Shown: piece by piece, positions 6,910 through 16,097 of the stretch
Position numbering within the stretch: the stretch's first letter is position 1
Layout of the letters: each line of letters begins with the position of its first letter
Virus record (IMG/VR): IMGVR_UViG_3300007072_000049
Location: 1-22,203 of that record
From: a virus
DNA length: 22,203 nucleotides
Reading direction: 5' to 3' (one strand)
The notes under the pieces: model-generated
The model's input: only the letters and a program-made list of their open reading frames with translations
What the model was told of the DNA's origin: nothing
Databases searched by the model: none
Program-made: the position numbers and the translations under genes

Positions 6910-8172
6910 ATGAATATAGACGAAATGCACATAGCCTTTAGAATAGGGCTTGACAAGACAACCTCTGGGTCATACCCGGACTTTTTGCCTGAAGAAATAG
7001 ACTATTGGCTAAATATTGCTACAAGGGAATTTGTTAAAACAAGGTACAGCGGTGCCAACTCTAAGCAAGAAGCTTTCGAGCAAACCCAAAAGAGGACAGA
7101 AGATCTAAAGACTCTTGTTAAGAATACACTAATAGAAATGAATAGCGTGAGTAAGTGTAGGTCATACGCTTACCAAGATTATGTTTGTAGGTTTGATGTT
7201 GGTAATAGGGTTAATTCTTATCTTGGTTTTCTTCCTACTAAACAAAAAATAATCAACACCGAAAACGGTATAAGGCACGTAAGACCTATGTGGATAGTTT
7301 TGAATGAGTCCACATGCTTAGAAATTCCTACTGGTGGTGTTTATTCCTATGATATAAACATACCACCTATGTTTAATTACTCGCAGGGTGGTGTTATAAT
7401 AAAAGCAACATTTACAAAAAATTCTAATGTTGTAACTGGTGACATGAGTGGTTTTAATTTACTACAAGGATACATGTCTACTGGGTTGTGGGTTATATTA
7501 GACAATGATTTCTTTAATGGTAAATTCAAAAATATATCTAAGGTAAATAGTATAAACAGTTCTACAGAAATAATTTTAGAAGAAAAGTATAAAGGAGAAG
7601 GTGGAGTTGGTTATATGTTTTATTATTCAAATGCTACTTATCCAATAAACATTCCAGGAAGTACTATAACAAATAAGAGATTTCCTGTTAAAGATAGTGA
7701 TTTAAACAGGTTTTCCATGGATTTTGAAGATCCGCTTGGAGAACATGTTTTACAATATGGTTATGCAAGACCTATAAGATTGTTTAGGGATAATATGGTT
7801 GAGTTGGTTACCGATGGTAATTATATACCTGTATACTATGATTTAACATATTTAGCAAAGCCAATGTCAGTAAATTCTCTTACAAATACCACAACTTCAA
7901 TAGAAGAAGACAAGGTTTATAAAGTTACTGGTGGTAGTATTAAGTATGATAATTGTTTGTATAACCAAAACGAATACTTTATAGGTGTTCGTGGTGTGAG
8001 CGCGTACTCTACACAATCTGGTACGCCCGTAATAACAATGCAAAAGGTTGATAGTGATATGCCAGAGCATACACATGATGAAATTGTTAACATTGCTGTG
8101 ACTAAAGCTTTAAGCAATATAGAGTCACCTAGGTATCAACAGAATTTAATTGAAACTTTAAAACAAGAATAA
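6910..8172 (+). CDS. Tail/connector structural protein with inserted beta domain
   Basis: The 420-residue protein starts with a helical domain (residues ~1-85: NIDEMHIAFRIGLDK, LPEEIDYWLNIATREFV, SQKR-like QKRTEDLKTLV) typical of a recurring structural family in crAss-like and other Bacteroidota phages. Residues ~159-240 read as an inserted beta module (VVTGDMSGFN ... GLWVILDN ... ISKVNSINSSTEIILEE), similar in pattern to small Ig/OB-like inserts in phage tail proteins. Later segments include YDLTYLAKP (residues ~310-318) and a final EHTHDEIVNIAVTKAL helix. The two ends therefore pair with each other while the insert protrudes. Likely roles are a head-tail ring or tail-hub component onto which the fibre is mounted, because the giant fibre gene follows after 3 nt. 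Placement within the particle is inference. Confidence 0.6.
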   Translation: MNIDEMHIAFRIGLDKTTSGSYPDFLPEEIDYWLNIATREFVKTRYSGANSKQEAFEQTQKRTEDLKTLVKNTLIEMNSVSKCRSYAYQDYVCRFDVGNRVNSYLGFLPTKQKIINTENGIRHVRPMWIVLNESTCLEIPTGGVYSYDINIPPMFNYSQGGVIIKATFTKNSNVVTGDMSGFNLLQGYMSTGLWVILDNDFFNGKFKNISKVNSINSSTEIILEEKYKGEGGVGYMFYYSNATYPINIPGSTITNKRFPVKDSDLNRFSMDFEDPLGEHVLQYGYARPIRLFRDNMVELVTDGNYIPVYYDLTYLAKPMSVNSLTNTTTSIEEDKVYKVTGGSIKYDNCLYNQNEYFIGVRGVSAYSTQSGTPVITMQKVDSDMPEHTHDEIVNIAVTKALSNIESPRYQQNLIETLKQE

Positions 8173-8175
8173 TAA

Positions 8176-11100
8176 ATGTCATACAAAGTATATAATAGGT
8201 TTGATTTGGCTAGAATGATAGTATCTTATCTAGATGGGGTAAGATACGTATCAATAGACGGTGCCTCTACAGTATTTTCTACTGGCACGTTGGTAATAAA
8301 GCCGGGTAATAATATTACCTTTTCTACTTTTTCCAACGGATTTAGTATAATTGGTGATACAGCTGGTACAGCCAATTCTACCAATTATATGATGGCATCA
8401 GAGAGAGATAATTATTTTAAAACCTCTGCTAACACTTTTGCAAACTCAACTCACACCCATGGTAGTCTAGCGTTAACCAATTTGTCTGGTACCTCTAACA
8501 GCAATGGTCTTTCTTTAAGTGCTCCCAACATAGGTATAGCTGGTAATATAATATCTGCCGGATCTCAATCTGCAAATGCCAGTGGTACGGTTGTATTCTT
8601 TAATTCAAACGGTGTTAGTTTTGGTATGTCTGGCAATTCCATGATAACTGCCAGTATAGACAATTTAAATTCTCAAGCTGTTGTCAGTTTAAACGGCTCG
8701 TCTGGTACACTTTCTTTAAGCGCTACAGACAACATATCTATTCAAAACACTTCAAACACTATAGTTATAGGTGGTCCAGCATCTGTTATAAAAGCTCTTT
8801 CTATTGGTGGTACGGACAGTTCAAATGTTATATACAATGAGGGTGTTTATATAGAAGCTGGTAATAATGTGACACTTTCTAAAAGTGATAATTCTATAAC
8901 AATAGGTGCGGATTTTTCAACGACATTACAAAATGTTGTATACCCAGCAGTCTCAGACACAACATTTCAAACAGGCATAGTTCTTGTGCAAGGATTAAAC
9001 AATATAACTGTAACTTATAACAGTAATACCATAAACATAGTTGGTCCAGATGTTCCGCAACAGCAAACTGGTATTTCTGGTATAGCTGGCTCTGCAGCGT
9101 CTACGGTTACAGATGGTACGGTAGTATTTGCTAATGCAAATGGTATTTCATTTGGGTTATATAGCAACACAATGACAGCTAGTCATGACGCTATTACATC
9201 ACAAAGTATTCAAACACAGAATGTTCACAATCTAATAATAGATGGTAATACAACCGGTACAACTTCAGAAATTTCATCTGGTACACTTTATCTAGTTGCT
9301 GGTAGTAATATAACATTAAGTCAAGATAATAATACGATAACAATAATAGGGCAGTCTGGTGGTACAGTAACTGGTACTGCTGCTGCAGATGGTATAAATG
9401 CACTGGTTGTTAACTCTGGTGCATCTACTTCTGCCACAACCCTAACACTTTCTAATAGCAACAACGTTTCGTTTGGAATAAACAACGGTATAATTACTGC
9501 GTCAGCGTCGTTTTCATCTACACAACTTAATCAAGTAGTAAGTGCACCAAATGGAACATATAGTTTTGAAACTTTAAAACTTGTTAATTCTAATGGCGTA
9601 AGCTGGTTAACCGGAACTGGTGGTATAATAGCTAGTGTAAATACTGGTTATATAACATTAAACTCTAGCTCCGTGTTTATGAATACTAGCGAGCGCGGAA
9701 ATTATTTTTATACTTCTGTTTCTAGTAATTTATACTTTGCAGATTCTAACGGAGTTACTTTTGGTTCTAGTACAAGTGGCGATAGTACTACAATAACAGC
9801 TTCTGTAAGTCTTGGTACTGGTGGTGGCGGTGCTGGTGTTGGTTCTTTTGTTATACTTGGTAATACTACAAATAATACAACAGCATCCGGTAGTACTATA
9901 GCATTATCTGCAGCAAATAATATAACAATAGGCGCTTCTAATAACAGTATTATAAGATTTATAGGTCCAGAAGCCAGTTTATATTTTGTAAACTCTAATA
10001 ACATAAGCTTTGGTACATCTACCAGTGGTATATCGACTACTGTGACACTTTCTGTTTTGGGTGGTGCTACAGCTAATTTTGAGCTTTCTGGCAATACAAG
10101 TGGTAATAGTACTGTAAATGGTTCTTTGATAAGGCTAATTGCTGGTAATGGTGTAACATTTTCTGGTACAAATACATCTCAACTGAGAATAGACGCTGCT
10201 ACAGACTATGTTAAAACAGCAAGTTCTAGTCTATTTCAACACACTTCTAATACTAGCGCCATAACGTCAAATGCAGTAAATACAAGCCAATCCTCTTTAT
10301 TTCAACTTACATCCGCAACCAGCGCAATAACTTCAAACGCATTAAACACAAACCAGTCTTCACTATTTCAGCTTACATCTGCAACAAGTAATATAACTAC
10401 TAATGCTGCTTATAGTACACATACGCACGGCATCCCAACATTATATTTAACTAACTTAAGTGGTACAACAAATTCTGCTTCTAACGGGTTAAGTATAAGT
10501 CTATCAGCTCAAACGGTTGGTGGAGGTGGTGGAGCTGTTATAGCTGCTGGAACACAGACCGGTAATACCAGCGGAACGGTGATATTTTCAAACAGCAATA
10601 GTTTTACTTTTGGAATGTCTAATAATTCAATAATCACTGCTAGTTTCTCTGAATCAACGCATGCCCATCCATACATAGAAACGTCTCAGTCCTCGTTATT
10701 CCAACTTACGTCTGCTACTAGTGCAATAACCTCAAGAGCATTAAATACTAGCCAATCTTCACTATTTCAACACACATCTGCTACTAGTGCAATAACAACT
10801 AATGCGGCTTATAGTACTCATACTCATGGTAATGTTTCATTATATCTAACCAATTTAAGCGGTACTACAAACTCCGCTTCTAACGGGTTGTCTATAAGTT
10901 TATCTGCAGCAACTGGGGCTGGTGGCGGTGATGGTCTTGTTGTTATTGCAGCCGGTACTCAAACAGGCAACACAACTGGGACTGTTGTGTTTTCAAACAG
11001 CAATAGCTTTACCTTTGGAATGTCTAACAATTCTGTAGTTACTGCTAGTTTTTCTCAATCAACACACGACCATCCGTATGTAAATACGTCACAATCTTCT

Positions 11101-13071
11101 TTGTTCCAACAAACATCTGCTACCAGCGCTATAACTTCAAACGCACTAAATACTAATCAATCATCGTTGTTTCAACACACTTCGGCAACAAGTAATATAA
11201 CTAGTAATGCTATAAATACCAGCCAATCCACGTTATTCCAACACACAAGTGCTACGTCTGCAATAACTACTGGGGCTGTCGGTAGGATATGGTTATCTGG
11301 TAATTATGCTGGCGACAGCACTTTGTCTGGTAATACAATAAGGATATATGGCGGTAACAATGTAACGGTTTCTGGAACAAATACTACTGCTTTTTATATA
11401 CACGGTAGAGCCGGTAGTATATATTTTAACGATAGTAATGGTGTTACATTTGGGGCTAGTGTTAGTAGCGAATCGACAACAATTACTGCATCACACGACG
11501 CCGTTAGGTTGTTTGTACTTTCAGGAAATACTTCTGGTCAGTCTACTGCTTCTGGTAATAGTATAAGGTTGGTTGGTGGCAATAATATAACTGTAAGTGC
11601 AGGAACTGGTACTAATTCTAGTATAATACAAATTAATGGGGGTGCTGGAGCTGGTGCAGATGGTTATAACTCTGTACAATTTACAAACTCCACAGCAAAC
11701 TCAACGATGCCAATAGTCTGGGCTGGTAATTCTAATGGTTCTGGTAATATAACCTTGGGGTTGACTGGTTCGACTGTAACCGGTTCTGCTCCATCTGGTG
11801 GTGTTGGTAGTTATAATATACTTGCGGCAGGTACACAAACTGCAAATACCACTGGAACTGTTGTTTTTAGTAATTCCAACGGTCTTTCATTTGGAATGAG
11901 TAACAATAGTGTTATAACGGCATCTCATGAAGAAAGGTCTTTGTATTTTTCAAACGCCAACGGTGTGACTTTTGGTACGTCAACAAATGGTTCTAGTACT
12001 ACGGTTAGTGCTTCTGTTAATGTCGGTGGTGCAGCAAATACAGTAACAATCTACGCTGGTCAGGATAGTACAACATTTACAGACAATTTTAGACTCTTAA
12101 ACGATGCTACTTTAACAGCTAGTCAATATGTAGCTTTTTACACTACAATTAGTACAGCAACAAACGGTAATACATTTGGTATAGCGGCAAGAGTTCCAAA
12201 AGCAATAGCCTTGAGTAGTTCTACTAGGTTTGCTGGTACAGGCACGTCTGCAACTAATGCTAGCATTACACTAGACTCAAACGGTCTTGCGATCAGCGTT
12301 GCAAATCCTGGCGGTGATGGTGGTTATACCTTAACTGGTTACGATCCGTTTAATTTTGGTATGGGTGGGTTGAATACAGCCACTTCTGTAACATCATTTA
12401 GTACAAATAGGACTGTTGTAAATGCTGTACAAATACCATTTCCTGTAGTATTTAATAAACTACAATTGTTAGAAAGTTTCAGTGTTTCTGTAAGTAACGC
12501 TACGGCAGCAACAACATTGGCAAATTCTTTTAATCTAACAAATAACTTTACTTTGTTTGAAAGATATGATAATCCTGGTAATACTGCTAGTACATTATTT
12601 AGTTCTGTAACAAGTGGCTCAGCAGCTCTTACTTTTTCTTACAATTTTGTTGGAGCTACTCAAACCTATGGTATTGCTTATTATAAAGACAGTACTGGTG
12701 GAGTTAATGTATACAGTACTAGTAATACCACTACTATAAGTAATGGTAGTAGTATATTTACTGGTATAAAATTAGTAGAAATACCCATACCAGATGTTAC
12801 CCTAACTGCTGGGGAATACTTTTTAGCTTTAAAACAAAGTACTTCTGGTAATAGTTTTTCAGTTTCTAATGTAATTGTAAATTTACAGGGTAATACTTTA
12901 AGGTTGCTTATAAATCCTGCGTCTAGTACTGCACAATTGCATTTTGGTGGTGGTTATGATTTTGCGGGCAATGGCTATGCTACTACTATTAGCAATGGTG
13001 AAGCTATATCAAAAGTAACTGCTGATGGTAGGAAGATGTATTATAGGCTAGGTTATGGTAATGTTTACTAA
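8176..13071 (+). CDS. Giant repeat-built tail fibre (1631 residues)
   Basis: The product is extremely rich in Ser, Thr, Asn, Gly and Ala, with few charged residues and no signal peptide. A short N-terminal region (residues 1-40, FDLARMIVSYLDGVRYVSIDG) probably docks to the virion. Three repeat families fill residues ~45-1290: about eleven 'SNSNGVSFG...ITAS' beta units, about nine 'GGNNITVS...' beta units, and eight 22-residue helical units (residues 684-749, 839-882, 974-1039). Gly-rich hinges (GTGGGGAG near 550 and GGGGGA near 785) separate blocks. Five HxH motifs occur at residues 93-95, 749-751, 829-831, 882-884 and 964-966. The last ~340 residues are non-repetitive and beta-rich (RFAGTGTSATNASITL, then FERYDNPGNTASTLF, TAGEYFLALKQS) and are the probable receptor-binding or tip-domain end. 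A trimeric fibre contacting the host surface is the most likely role. Confidence 0.8.
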   Translation: MSYKVYNRFDLARMIVSYLDGVRYVSIDGASTVFSTGTLVIKPGNNITFSTFSNGFSIIGDTAGTANSTNYMMASERDNYFKTSANTFANSTHTHGSLALTNLSGTSNSNGLSLSAPNIGIAGNIISAGSQSANASGTVVFFNSNGVSFGMSGNSMITASIDNLNSQAVVSLNGSSGTLSLSATDNISIQNTSNTIVIGGPASVIKALSIGGTDSSNVIYNEGVYIEAGNNVTLSKSDNSITIGADFSTTLQNVVYPAVSDTTFQTGIVLVQGLNNITVTYNSNTINIVGPDVPQQQTGISGIAGSAASTVTDGTVVFANANGISFGLYSNTMTASHDAITSQSIQTQNVHNLIIDGNTTGTTSEISSGTLYLVAGSNITLSQDNNTITIIGQSGGTVTGTAAADGINALVVNSGASTSATTLTLSNSNNVSFGINNGIITASASFSSTQLNQVVSAPNGTYSFETLKLVNSNGVSWLTGTGGIIASVNTGYITLNSSSVFMNTSERGNYFYTSVSSNLYFADSNGVTFGSSTSGDSTTITASVSLGTGGGGAGVGSFVILGNTTNNTTASGSTIALSAANNITIGASNNSIIRFIGPEASLYFVNSNNISFGTSTSGISTTVTLSVLGGATANFELSGNTSGNSTVNGSLIRLIAGNGVTFSGTNTSQLRIDAATDYVKTASSSLFQHTSNTSAITSNAVNTSQSSLFQLTSATSAITSNALNTNQSSLFQLTSATSNITTNAAYSTHTHGIPTLYLTNLSGTTNSASNGLSISLSAQTVGGGGGAVIAAGTQTGNTSGTVIFSNSNSFTFGMSNNSIITASFSESTHAHPYIETSQSSLFQLTSATSAITSRALNTSQSSLFQHTSATSAITTNAAYSTHTHGNVSLYLTNLSGTTNSASNGLSISLSAATGAGGGDGLVVIAAGTQTGNTTGTVVFSNSNSFTFGMSNNSVVTASFSQSTHDHPYVNTSQSSLFQQTSATSAITSNALNTNQSSLFQHTSATSNITSNAINTSQSTLFQHTSATSAITTGAVGRIWLSGNYAGDSTLSGNTIRIYGGNNVTVSGTNTTAFYIHGRAGSIYFNDSNGVTFGASVSSESTTITASHDAVRLFVLSGNTSGQSTASGNSIRLVGGNNITVSAGTGTNSSIIQINGGAGAGADGYNSVQFTNSTANSTMPIVWAGNSNGSGNITLGLTGSTVTGSAPSGGVGSYNILAAGTQTANTTGTVVFSNSNGLSFGMSNNSVITASHEERSLYFSNANGVTFGTSTNGSSTTVSASVNVGGAANTVTIYAGQDSTTFTDNFRLLNDATLTASQYVAFYTTISTATNGNTFGIAARVPKAIALSSSTRFAGTGTSATNASITLDSNGLAISVANPGGDGGYTLTGYDPFNFGMGGLNTATSVTSFSTNRTVVNAVQIPFPVVFNKLQLLESFSVSVSNATAATTLANSFNLTNNFTLFERYDNPGNTASTLFSSVTSGSAALTFSYNFVGATQTYGIAYYKDSTGGVNVYSTSNTTTISNGSSIFTGIKLVEIPIPDVTLTAGEYFLALKQSTSGNSFSVSNVIVNLQGNTLRLLINPASSTAQLHFGGGYDFAGNGYATTISNGEAISKVTADGRKMYYRLGYGNVY
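10225..10422 (+). repeat. 22-residue fibre repeat, cluster 1 (three units)
   Basis: Three exact-length 66-nt units at 10225-10290, 10291-10356 and 10357-10422 encode SSLFQ...TS..ITxNAxNT-type helical repeats in the tail fibre. There are no gaps between units. Hydrophobic spacing in a 22-residue period (two hendecads) suits a trimeric coiled coil. Codons differ between units at many synonymous positions. Confidence 0.85.
10690..10821 (+). repeat. 22-residue fibre repeat, cluster 2 (two units)
   Basis: Two units at 10690-10755 and 10756-10821, same 66-nt length and pattern as cluster 1. The cluster ends in an HTH-type HxH motif (10819-10827). It starts the second copy of a larger super-repeat: the first spans 10291-10689 (399 nt) and the second 10690-11094 (405 nt). 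Each super-repeat holds two helical units, a THTHG turn, the LYLTNLSGTTNSASNG segment, a Gly-rich loop, an AAGTQTGNT strand block and an STHxHPY end. Confidence 0.85.
11095..11292 (+). repeat. 22-residue fibre repeat, cluster 3 (three units)
   Basis: Units at 11095-11160, 11161-11226 and 11227-11292. The first two are close to the consensus; the third begins STLFQ and its C-terminal half has drifted (ITTGAVGRI), making the transition back to beta-type repeats. Same period and phase as clusters 1 and 2. Confidence 0.85.
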
Positions 13072-13082
13072 TAAAAATTAAT

Positions 13083-13670
13083 ATGGCTACTTATACAGAC
13101 AGTTTTACATACACACAAAACCAAGATCTTGATGGACTTGGTAATTGGGTAAAAGTAATAGGCAGGTTTACTACAAAAGGTGGTACCAGAGTTTGTGTCG
13201 ATGATTTTGTAAATGCTGGAGAATCTTGTTATAGGTATAACGCATCTTTGGGTAATGATCAGTATTCTCAAGCTGTTATAGTGGCTAGGGATACGTCTGG
13301 ATATCATTGTTATGGAGTAGCTGCCAGAATATCAACAAGCGCCACTACATATTACGCTTTTTATGCTGATGACAATGGAGGTTGTTATCTAATAAAATCT
13401 GTTAATGGAACAGTTACAGAACTTGATAACGCGACCTATACTACAACTGTTAACGATGTTCTTAGGATAGAATGTAATGGTACTTCTATTGTTGGAAAAG
13501 TAAACGGTGTTACTAAAGTCTCTGCAACAGATAGTAGTATAACATCTGGACAAGCTGGACTTGCCGGTTATTTATCAGACGATATTACGGGGTTGGATGA
13601 TTGGGAAGGTGGAGATTTAGGGTCCAGCCAAGTGTTTGGGTTTAAAGTTGGTTATATTAAAGTATCATAA
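13083..13670 (+). CDS. Concanavalin A-like lectin/glucanase-fold protein
   Basis: The 195-residue protein reads as one jelly-roll domain. It begins TDSFTYTQNQDLDGLGNW, the usual opening of ConA-like domains in phage and bacterial sugar-binding proteins. The following strands contain YGVAARISTSATTYYAFY (residues ~79-97) and YLIKSVNGTVTEL, followed by VLRIECNGTSIVGKVNG (residues ~120-136) and SGQAGLAGY. No catalytic Glu pair of GH16 type (ExDxxE) is visible, so binding rather than cleavage is more likely. It lies between the fibre gene and a glycoside hydrolase gene, 11 nt after the first and 1 nt before the second, which suggests a role in gripping host surface polysaccharide. It may be a fibre tip or a separate receptor-binding subunit. 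Confidence 0.65.
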   Translation: MATYTDSFTYTQNQDLDGLGNWVKVIGRFTTKGGTRVCVDDFVNAGESCYRYNASLGNDQYSQAVIVARDTSGYHCYGVAARISTSATTYYAFYADDNGGCYLIKSVNGTVTELDNATYTTTVNDVLRIECNGTSIVGKVNGVTKVSATDSSITSGQAGLAGYLSDDITGLDDWEGGDLGSSQVFGFKVGYIKVS

Positions 13671-13671
13671 T

Positions 13672-15324
13672 ATGTCTGTAAGTCTAAATATAAATAAATG
13701 CTTTAGGTTTGGAACTTATACACCTGGTGGTCAAACAGGTGAGTATAACAATCTCCCGGAGGGAATGACTTTTTTATACGAACCTTTTATTTATTCTACA
13801 GGCGATCCTTCTATAACAGGGTATGCACATAAAGTTAGACATAGAACAACTCCGGAGAATTTGGGCGTGTCGATATTCAATTTAGACGATTATGTTACAA
13901 ATACTGGTAGTTGGAAAATGGAAACGGCTACAAAGACATTACTGCAAGATCTTAATTTAAAATATACTCGTTTCTATAATCTTAGGTCATTGAGTGGTGG
14001 TGTTACCGATGGTGTTAATAGAGCTTATTATTTGTGCAATCATTTAAATATACCAACTGATAAAGTTGTTTTATCTCTAGAACACTACCAAGAATCCTCA
14101 AAACCATCTACACAAATTTATACAAACGCTCTGACACAAAATAAAAATCAGGGGTATGGATTTAAGAATTGGGAAGTAGCAAATGAACCATATTATACAA
14201 ATACCGGTGTATTCAATCCGGCAAGTGAATATGTTTCATATTTCAACAGTGTTTATACTGCAGCTAAAGCAGCAGATAGTAGTTGTAAATTGGGGCTTGC
14301 TGTGCAAAGGGTTAGTTCTTGGGCGCAAACAGTTATAAATGGGTGTGCTGGTAAATATGATTTTGTATGCCCACATTTCTACGCGTGGAATGACTGGAGA
14401 GACTACCCAAGCATTAGCGGGGCAATATCTCCACTAAACAAAGCTGTCTTACAAGATTATGCGGCTCTTAATAATTATACAAAAACAGTTAACGGTTCTA
14501 TAAAACCAATTTATGAAACAGAGTGGAGGTTATATTCGTTTGGGGCACCGCAAGTTAACTCACAGGGTGTAGACGATTATGATGGCGAGTATCATCCAAG
14601 AAATGGTAATATAGTCGGGGCATGCCACGAAGCTGTGAGGTTGATATACACAATACAAAATGGATTGTCGCTAGCTGCTGGTAACTGGAGATTGGTTGAC
14701 AACAAGTCACAAGCTGTTTTGCCAAGGGGTTGGTGGTACGATGCGCTGTACGGCAATGGGTGGATAAACTTAACTGGTAAAACATCAGTAAGATATTGGT
14801 TAAGGTATTATTTTTCTAGATATATGGGTGACTATGTGTGTACATATAGCGGCACTACACGCTCTTTAACAAATAACGTTTTACATAATTACGAAAGTTC
14901 TCAATCTACACAAACATTTGATACTACACCAACGCTTATAACAATGTCTGCAGATGGTACAACTTTATATATAATAGCAGTAAATGCAAGTAATTCTACC
15001 ATTAGCATTGATTTTAGTATTAACGGCTTTGAATTGGACATGCCGCTTGATGGCAGCAATATATCAGCGAAACTTATAACACAATCCTCCGTAGACAGTA
15101 AGTGGTGGTGTGATAGCGAATCAGATGTTGTTTCGTCATACAATATAAACGGAGGTCAACAATTCCCCTATTTGTGGGCAGAATCTACATGGAATGTTTA
15201 TGAAACTCCTCATGAGGGTTGTGCTTTTGGTACTAATGATTTTCTACCATACAGTATAATTTTTATAAAAGCCAAAGGACAATTAAAAGCAAATTTTGAA
15301 CATTATCCAGAACCACAATCTTAA
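13672..15324 (+). CDS. Clan GH-A-like glycoside hydrolase (GH39/GH51-like), virion-associated depolymerase candidate
   Basis: From the ATG at 13672 the protein has 550 residues; an in-frame upstream codon at 13636 would overlap the previous gene by 35 nt and is less likely. Residues ~60-390 look like a (beta/alpha)8 barrel. NWEVANEPYY (166-175) carries the Asn-Glu pair of clan GH-A, with E172 as acid/base. CPHFYAWNDW (233-242) is the strand with the conserved His-x-Tyr, and IYETEWRLYS (280-289) holds the likely nucleophile E284 (E282 also possible). A C-terminal beta sandwich (residues ~415-550) follows, as in GH39/GH51 enzymes. No signal peptide is present, so the enzyme probably rides on the virion rather than being secreted. 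Flanking lectin-like genes fit a role in cutting capsule or surface glycan. Exact family and substrate are not decidable by eye. Confidence 0.7.
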   Translation: MSVSLNINKCFRFGTYTPGGQTGEYNNLPEGMTFLYEPFIYSTGDPSITGYAHKVRHRTTPENLGVSIFNLDDYVTNTGSWKMETATKTLLQDLNLKYTRFYNLRSLSGGVTDGVNRAYYLCNHLNIPTDKVVLSLEHYQESSKPSTQIYTNALTQNKNQGYGFKNWEVANEPYYTNTGVFNPASEYVSYFNSVYTAAKAADSSCKLGLAVQRVSSWAQTVINGCAGKYDFVCPHFYAWNDWRDYPSISGAISPLNKAVLQDYAALNNYTKTVNGSIKPIYETEWRLYSFGAPQVNSQGVDDYDGEYHPRNGNIVGACHEAVRLIYTIQNGLSLAAGNWRLVDNKSQAVLPRGWWYDALYGNGWINLTGKTSVRYWLRYYFSRYMGDYVCTYSGTTRSLTNNVLHNYESSQSTQTFDTTPTLITMSADGTTLYIIAVNASNSTISIDFSINGFELDMPLDGSNISAKLITQSSVDSKWWCDSESDVVSSYNINGGQQFPYLWAESTWNVYETPHEGCAFGTNDFLPYSIIFIKAKGQLKANFEHYPEPQS

Positions 15325-15328
15325 CACT

Positions 15329-16084
15329 ATGAGTACTAGTTTTGACCCAAAACAATATAAATTTGCCAAAGCTTTTAGAGCAGACGGGCTTGCTGCAAGC
15401 TTTAGATTCAACGAGACTTCTGGTAATTTCTATGACACTTCTGGCACAACAGGGGTGTCTTTGTTAGATTACGGCTTGCCAAATATTCATAGTTCTGGTG
15501 GCATACTTAGTAGTAACTGTGCTTATTTTGACGGTACTTACTTTATACAAATTCCAGACATTTCCAGTCATATATATCTGCACGAAAAAGTTTCGTTTTG
15601 CGTGTGGTTAAAAACCACTGTAGTACCATTAGGTAAATATGTGGTAAGATTTGTTGGTAGCACTGGGAGTCCAGACATTAGGCTATATATAACAAACGGT
15701 CCTTCTTCAACTCTTTACATAAGAATAGGCGATCTGAAAATTTCTGGTGGTAACAATGAGATACAGAGTGAGTGTACAGTACCGCAATCATTAATAGTAG
15801 ATGGAAATTGGCATTTTATAGTGTTTACAATAGACAGAACATTGTCTGGAATAGACCAACATAAGATATACATAGACAACGTAGAAAAGACACTGTCGTT
15901 ATATTATAGTCAAGGATCAGATCCGTCTGGAGATGTTGGCAAAGTAAATATTATTGTTGGTGGAAGTCCATCTTCGTATTATATTACTGGTTATATAGAC
16001 AGTTTGTTGGTGTTTGACAATAAAACCTTAACTACCGAAGAGATTTCTAATCTCTATAACAGCGGAAGTGGTGTAGAAATTTAA
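15329..16084 (+). CDS. LamG-type (Laminin_G_3-like) lectin protein
   Basis: The ATG at 15329 gives 251 residues; it lies 4 nt after the previous stop. A TTG at 15296 in the same frame would overlap the hydrolase gene and is not preferred. The domain is textbook in order: GLAASFRFNETSGNFYDTSG (residues ~19-38), CAYFDGTYFIQIP (~64-76), KVSFCVWLKT (~86-95), DGNWHFIVFTID followed by HKIYIDNVEK, and finally GYIDSLLVFDNKTLTTEEI with a short LYNSG helix. LamG domains bind glycans or proteins and have a ConA-like fold. With the ConA-like and hydrolase genes upstream it forms a sugar-recognition set. No membrane segment or catalytic residues are visible. Confidence 0.75.
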   Translation: MSTSFDPKQYKFAKAFRADGLAASFRFNETSGNFYDTSGTTGVSLLDYGLPNIHSSGGILSSNCAYFDGTYFIQIPDISSHIYLHEKVSFCVWLKTTVVPLGKYVVRFVGSTGSPDIRLYITNGPSSTLYIRIGDLKISGGNNEIQSECTVPQSLIVDGNWHFIVFTIDRTLSGIDQHKIYIDNVEKTLSLYYSQGSDPSGDVGKVNIIVGGSPSSYYITGYIDSLLVFDNKTLTTEEISNLYNSGSGVEI

Positions 16085-16097
16085 TTTAATTATATTT

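Noticed and set aside
10225-11292. CRISPR-like array because of regularly spaced 66-nt repeats.
   Set aside because: The repeats are contiguous, in frame with the fibre ORF, differ at many synonymous positions and have no spacers.
13636-13671. Upstream starts for the hydrolase (13636), LamG (15296) and methyltransferase (16817) genes.
   Set aside because: Each would overlap the previous gene, whereas ATGs at 13672, 15329 and 16826 sit a few nt after the previous stop, as elsewhere in the operon.
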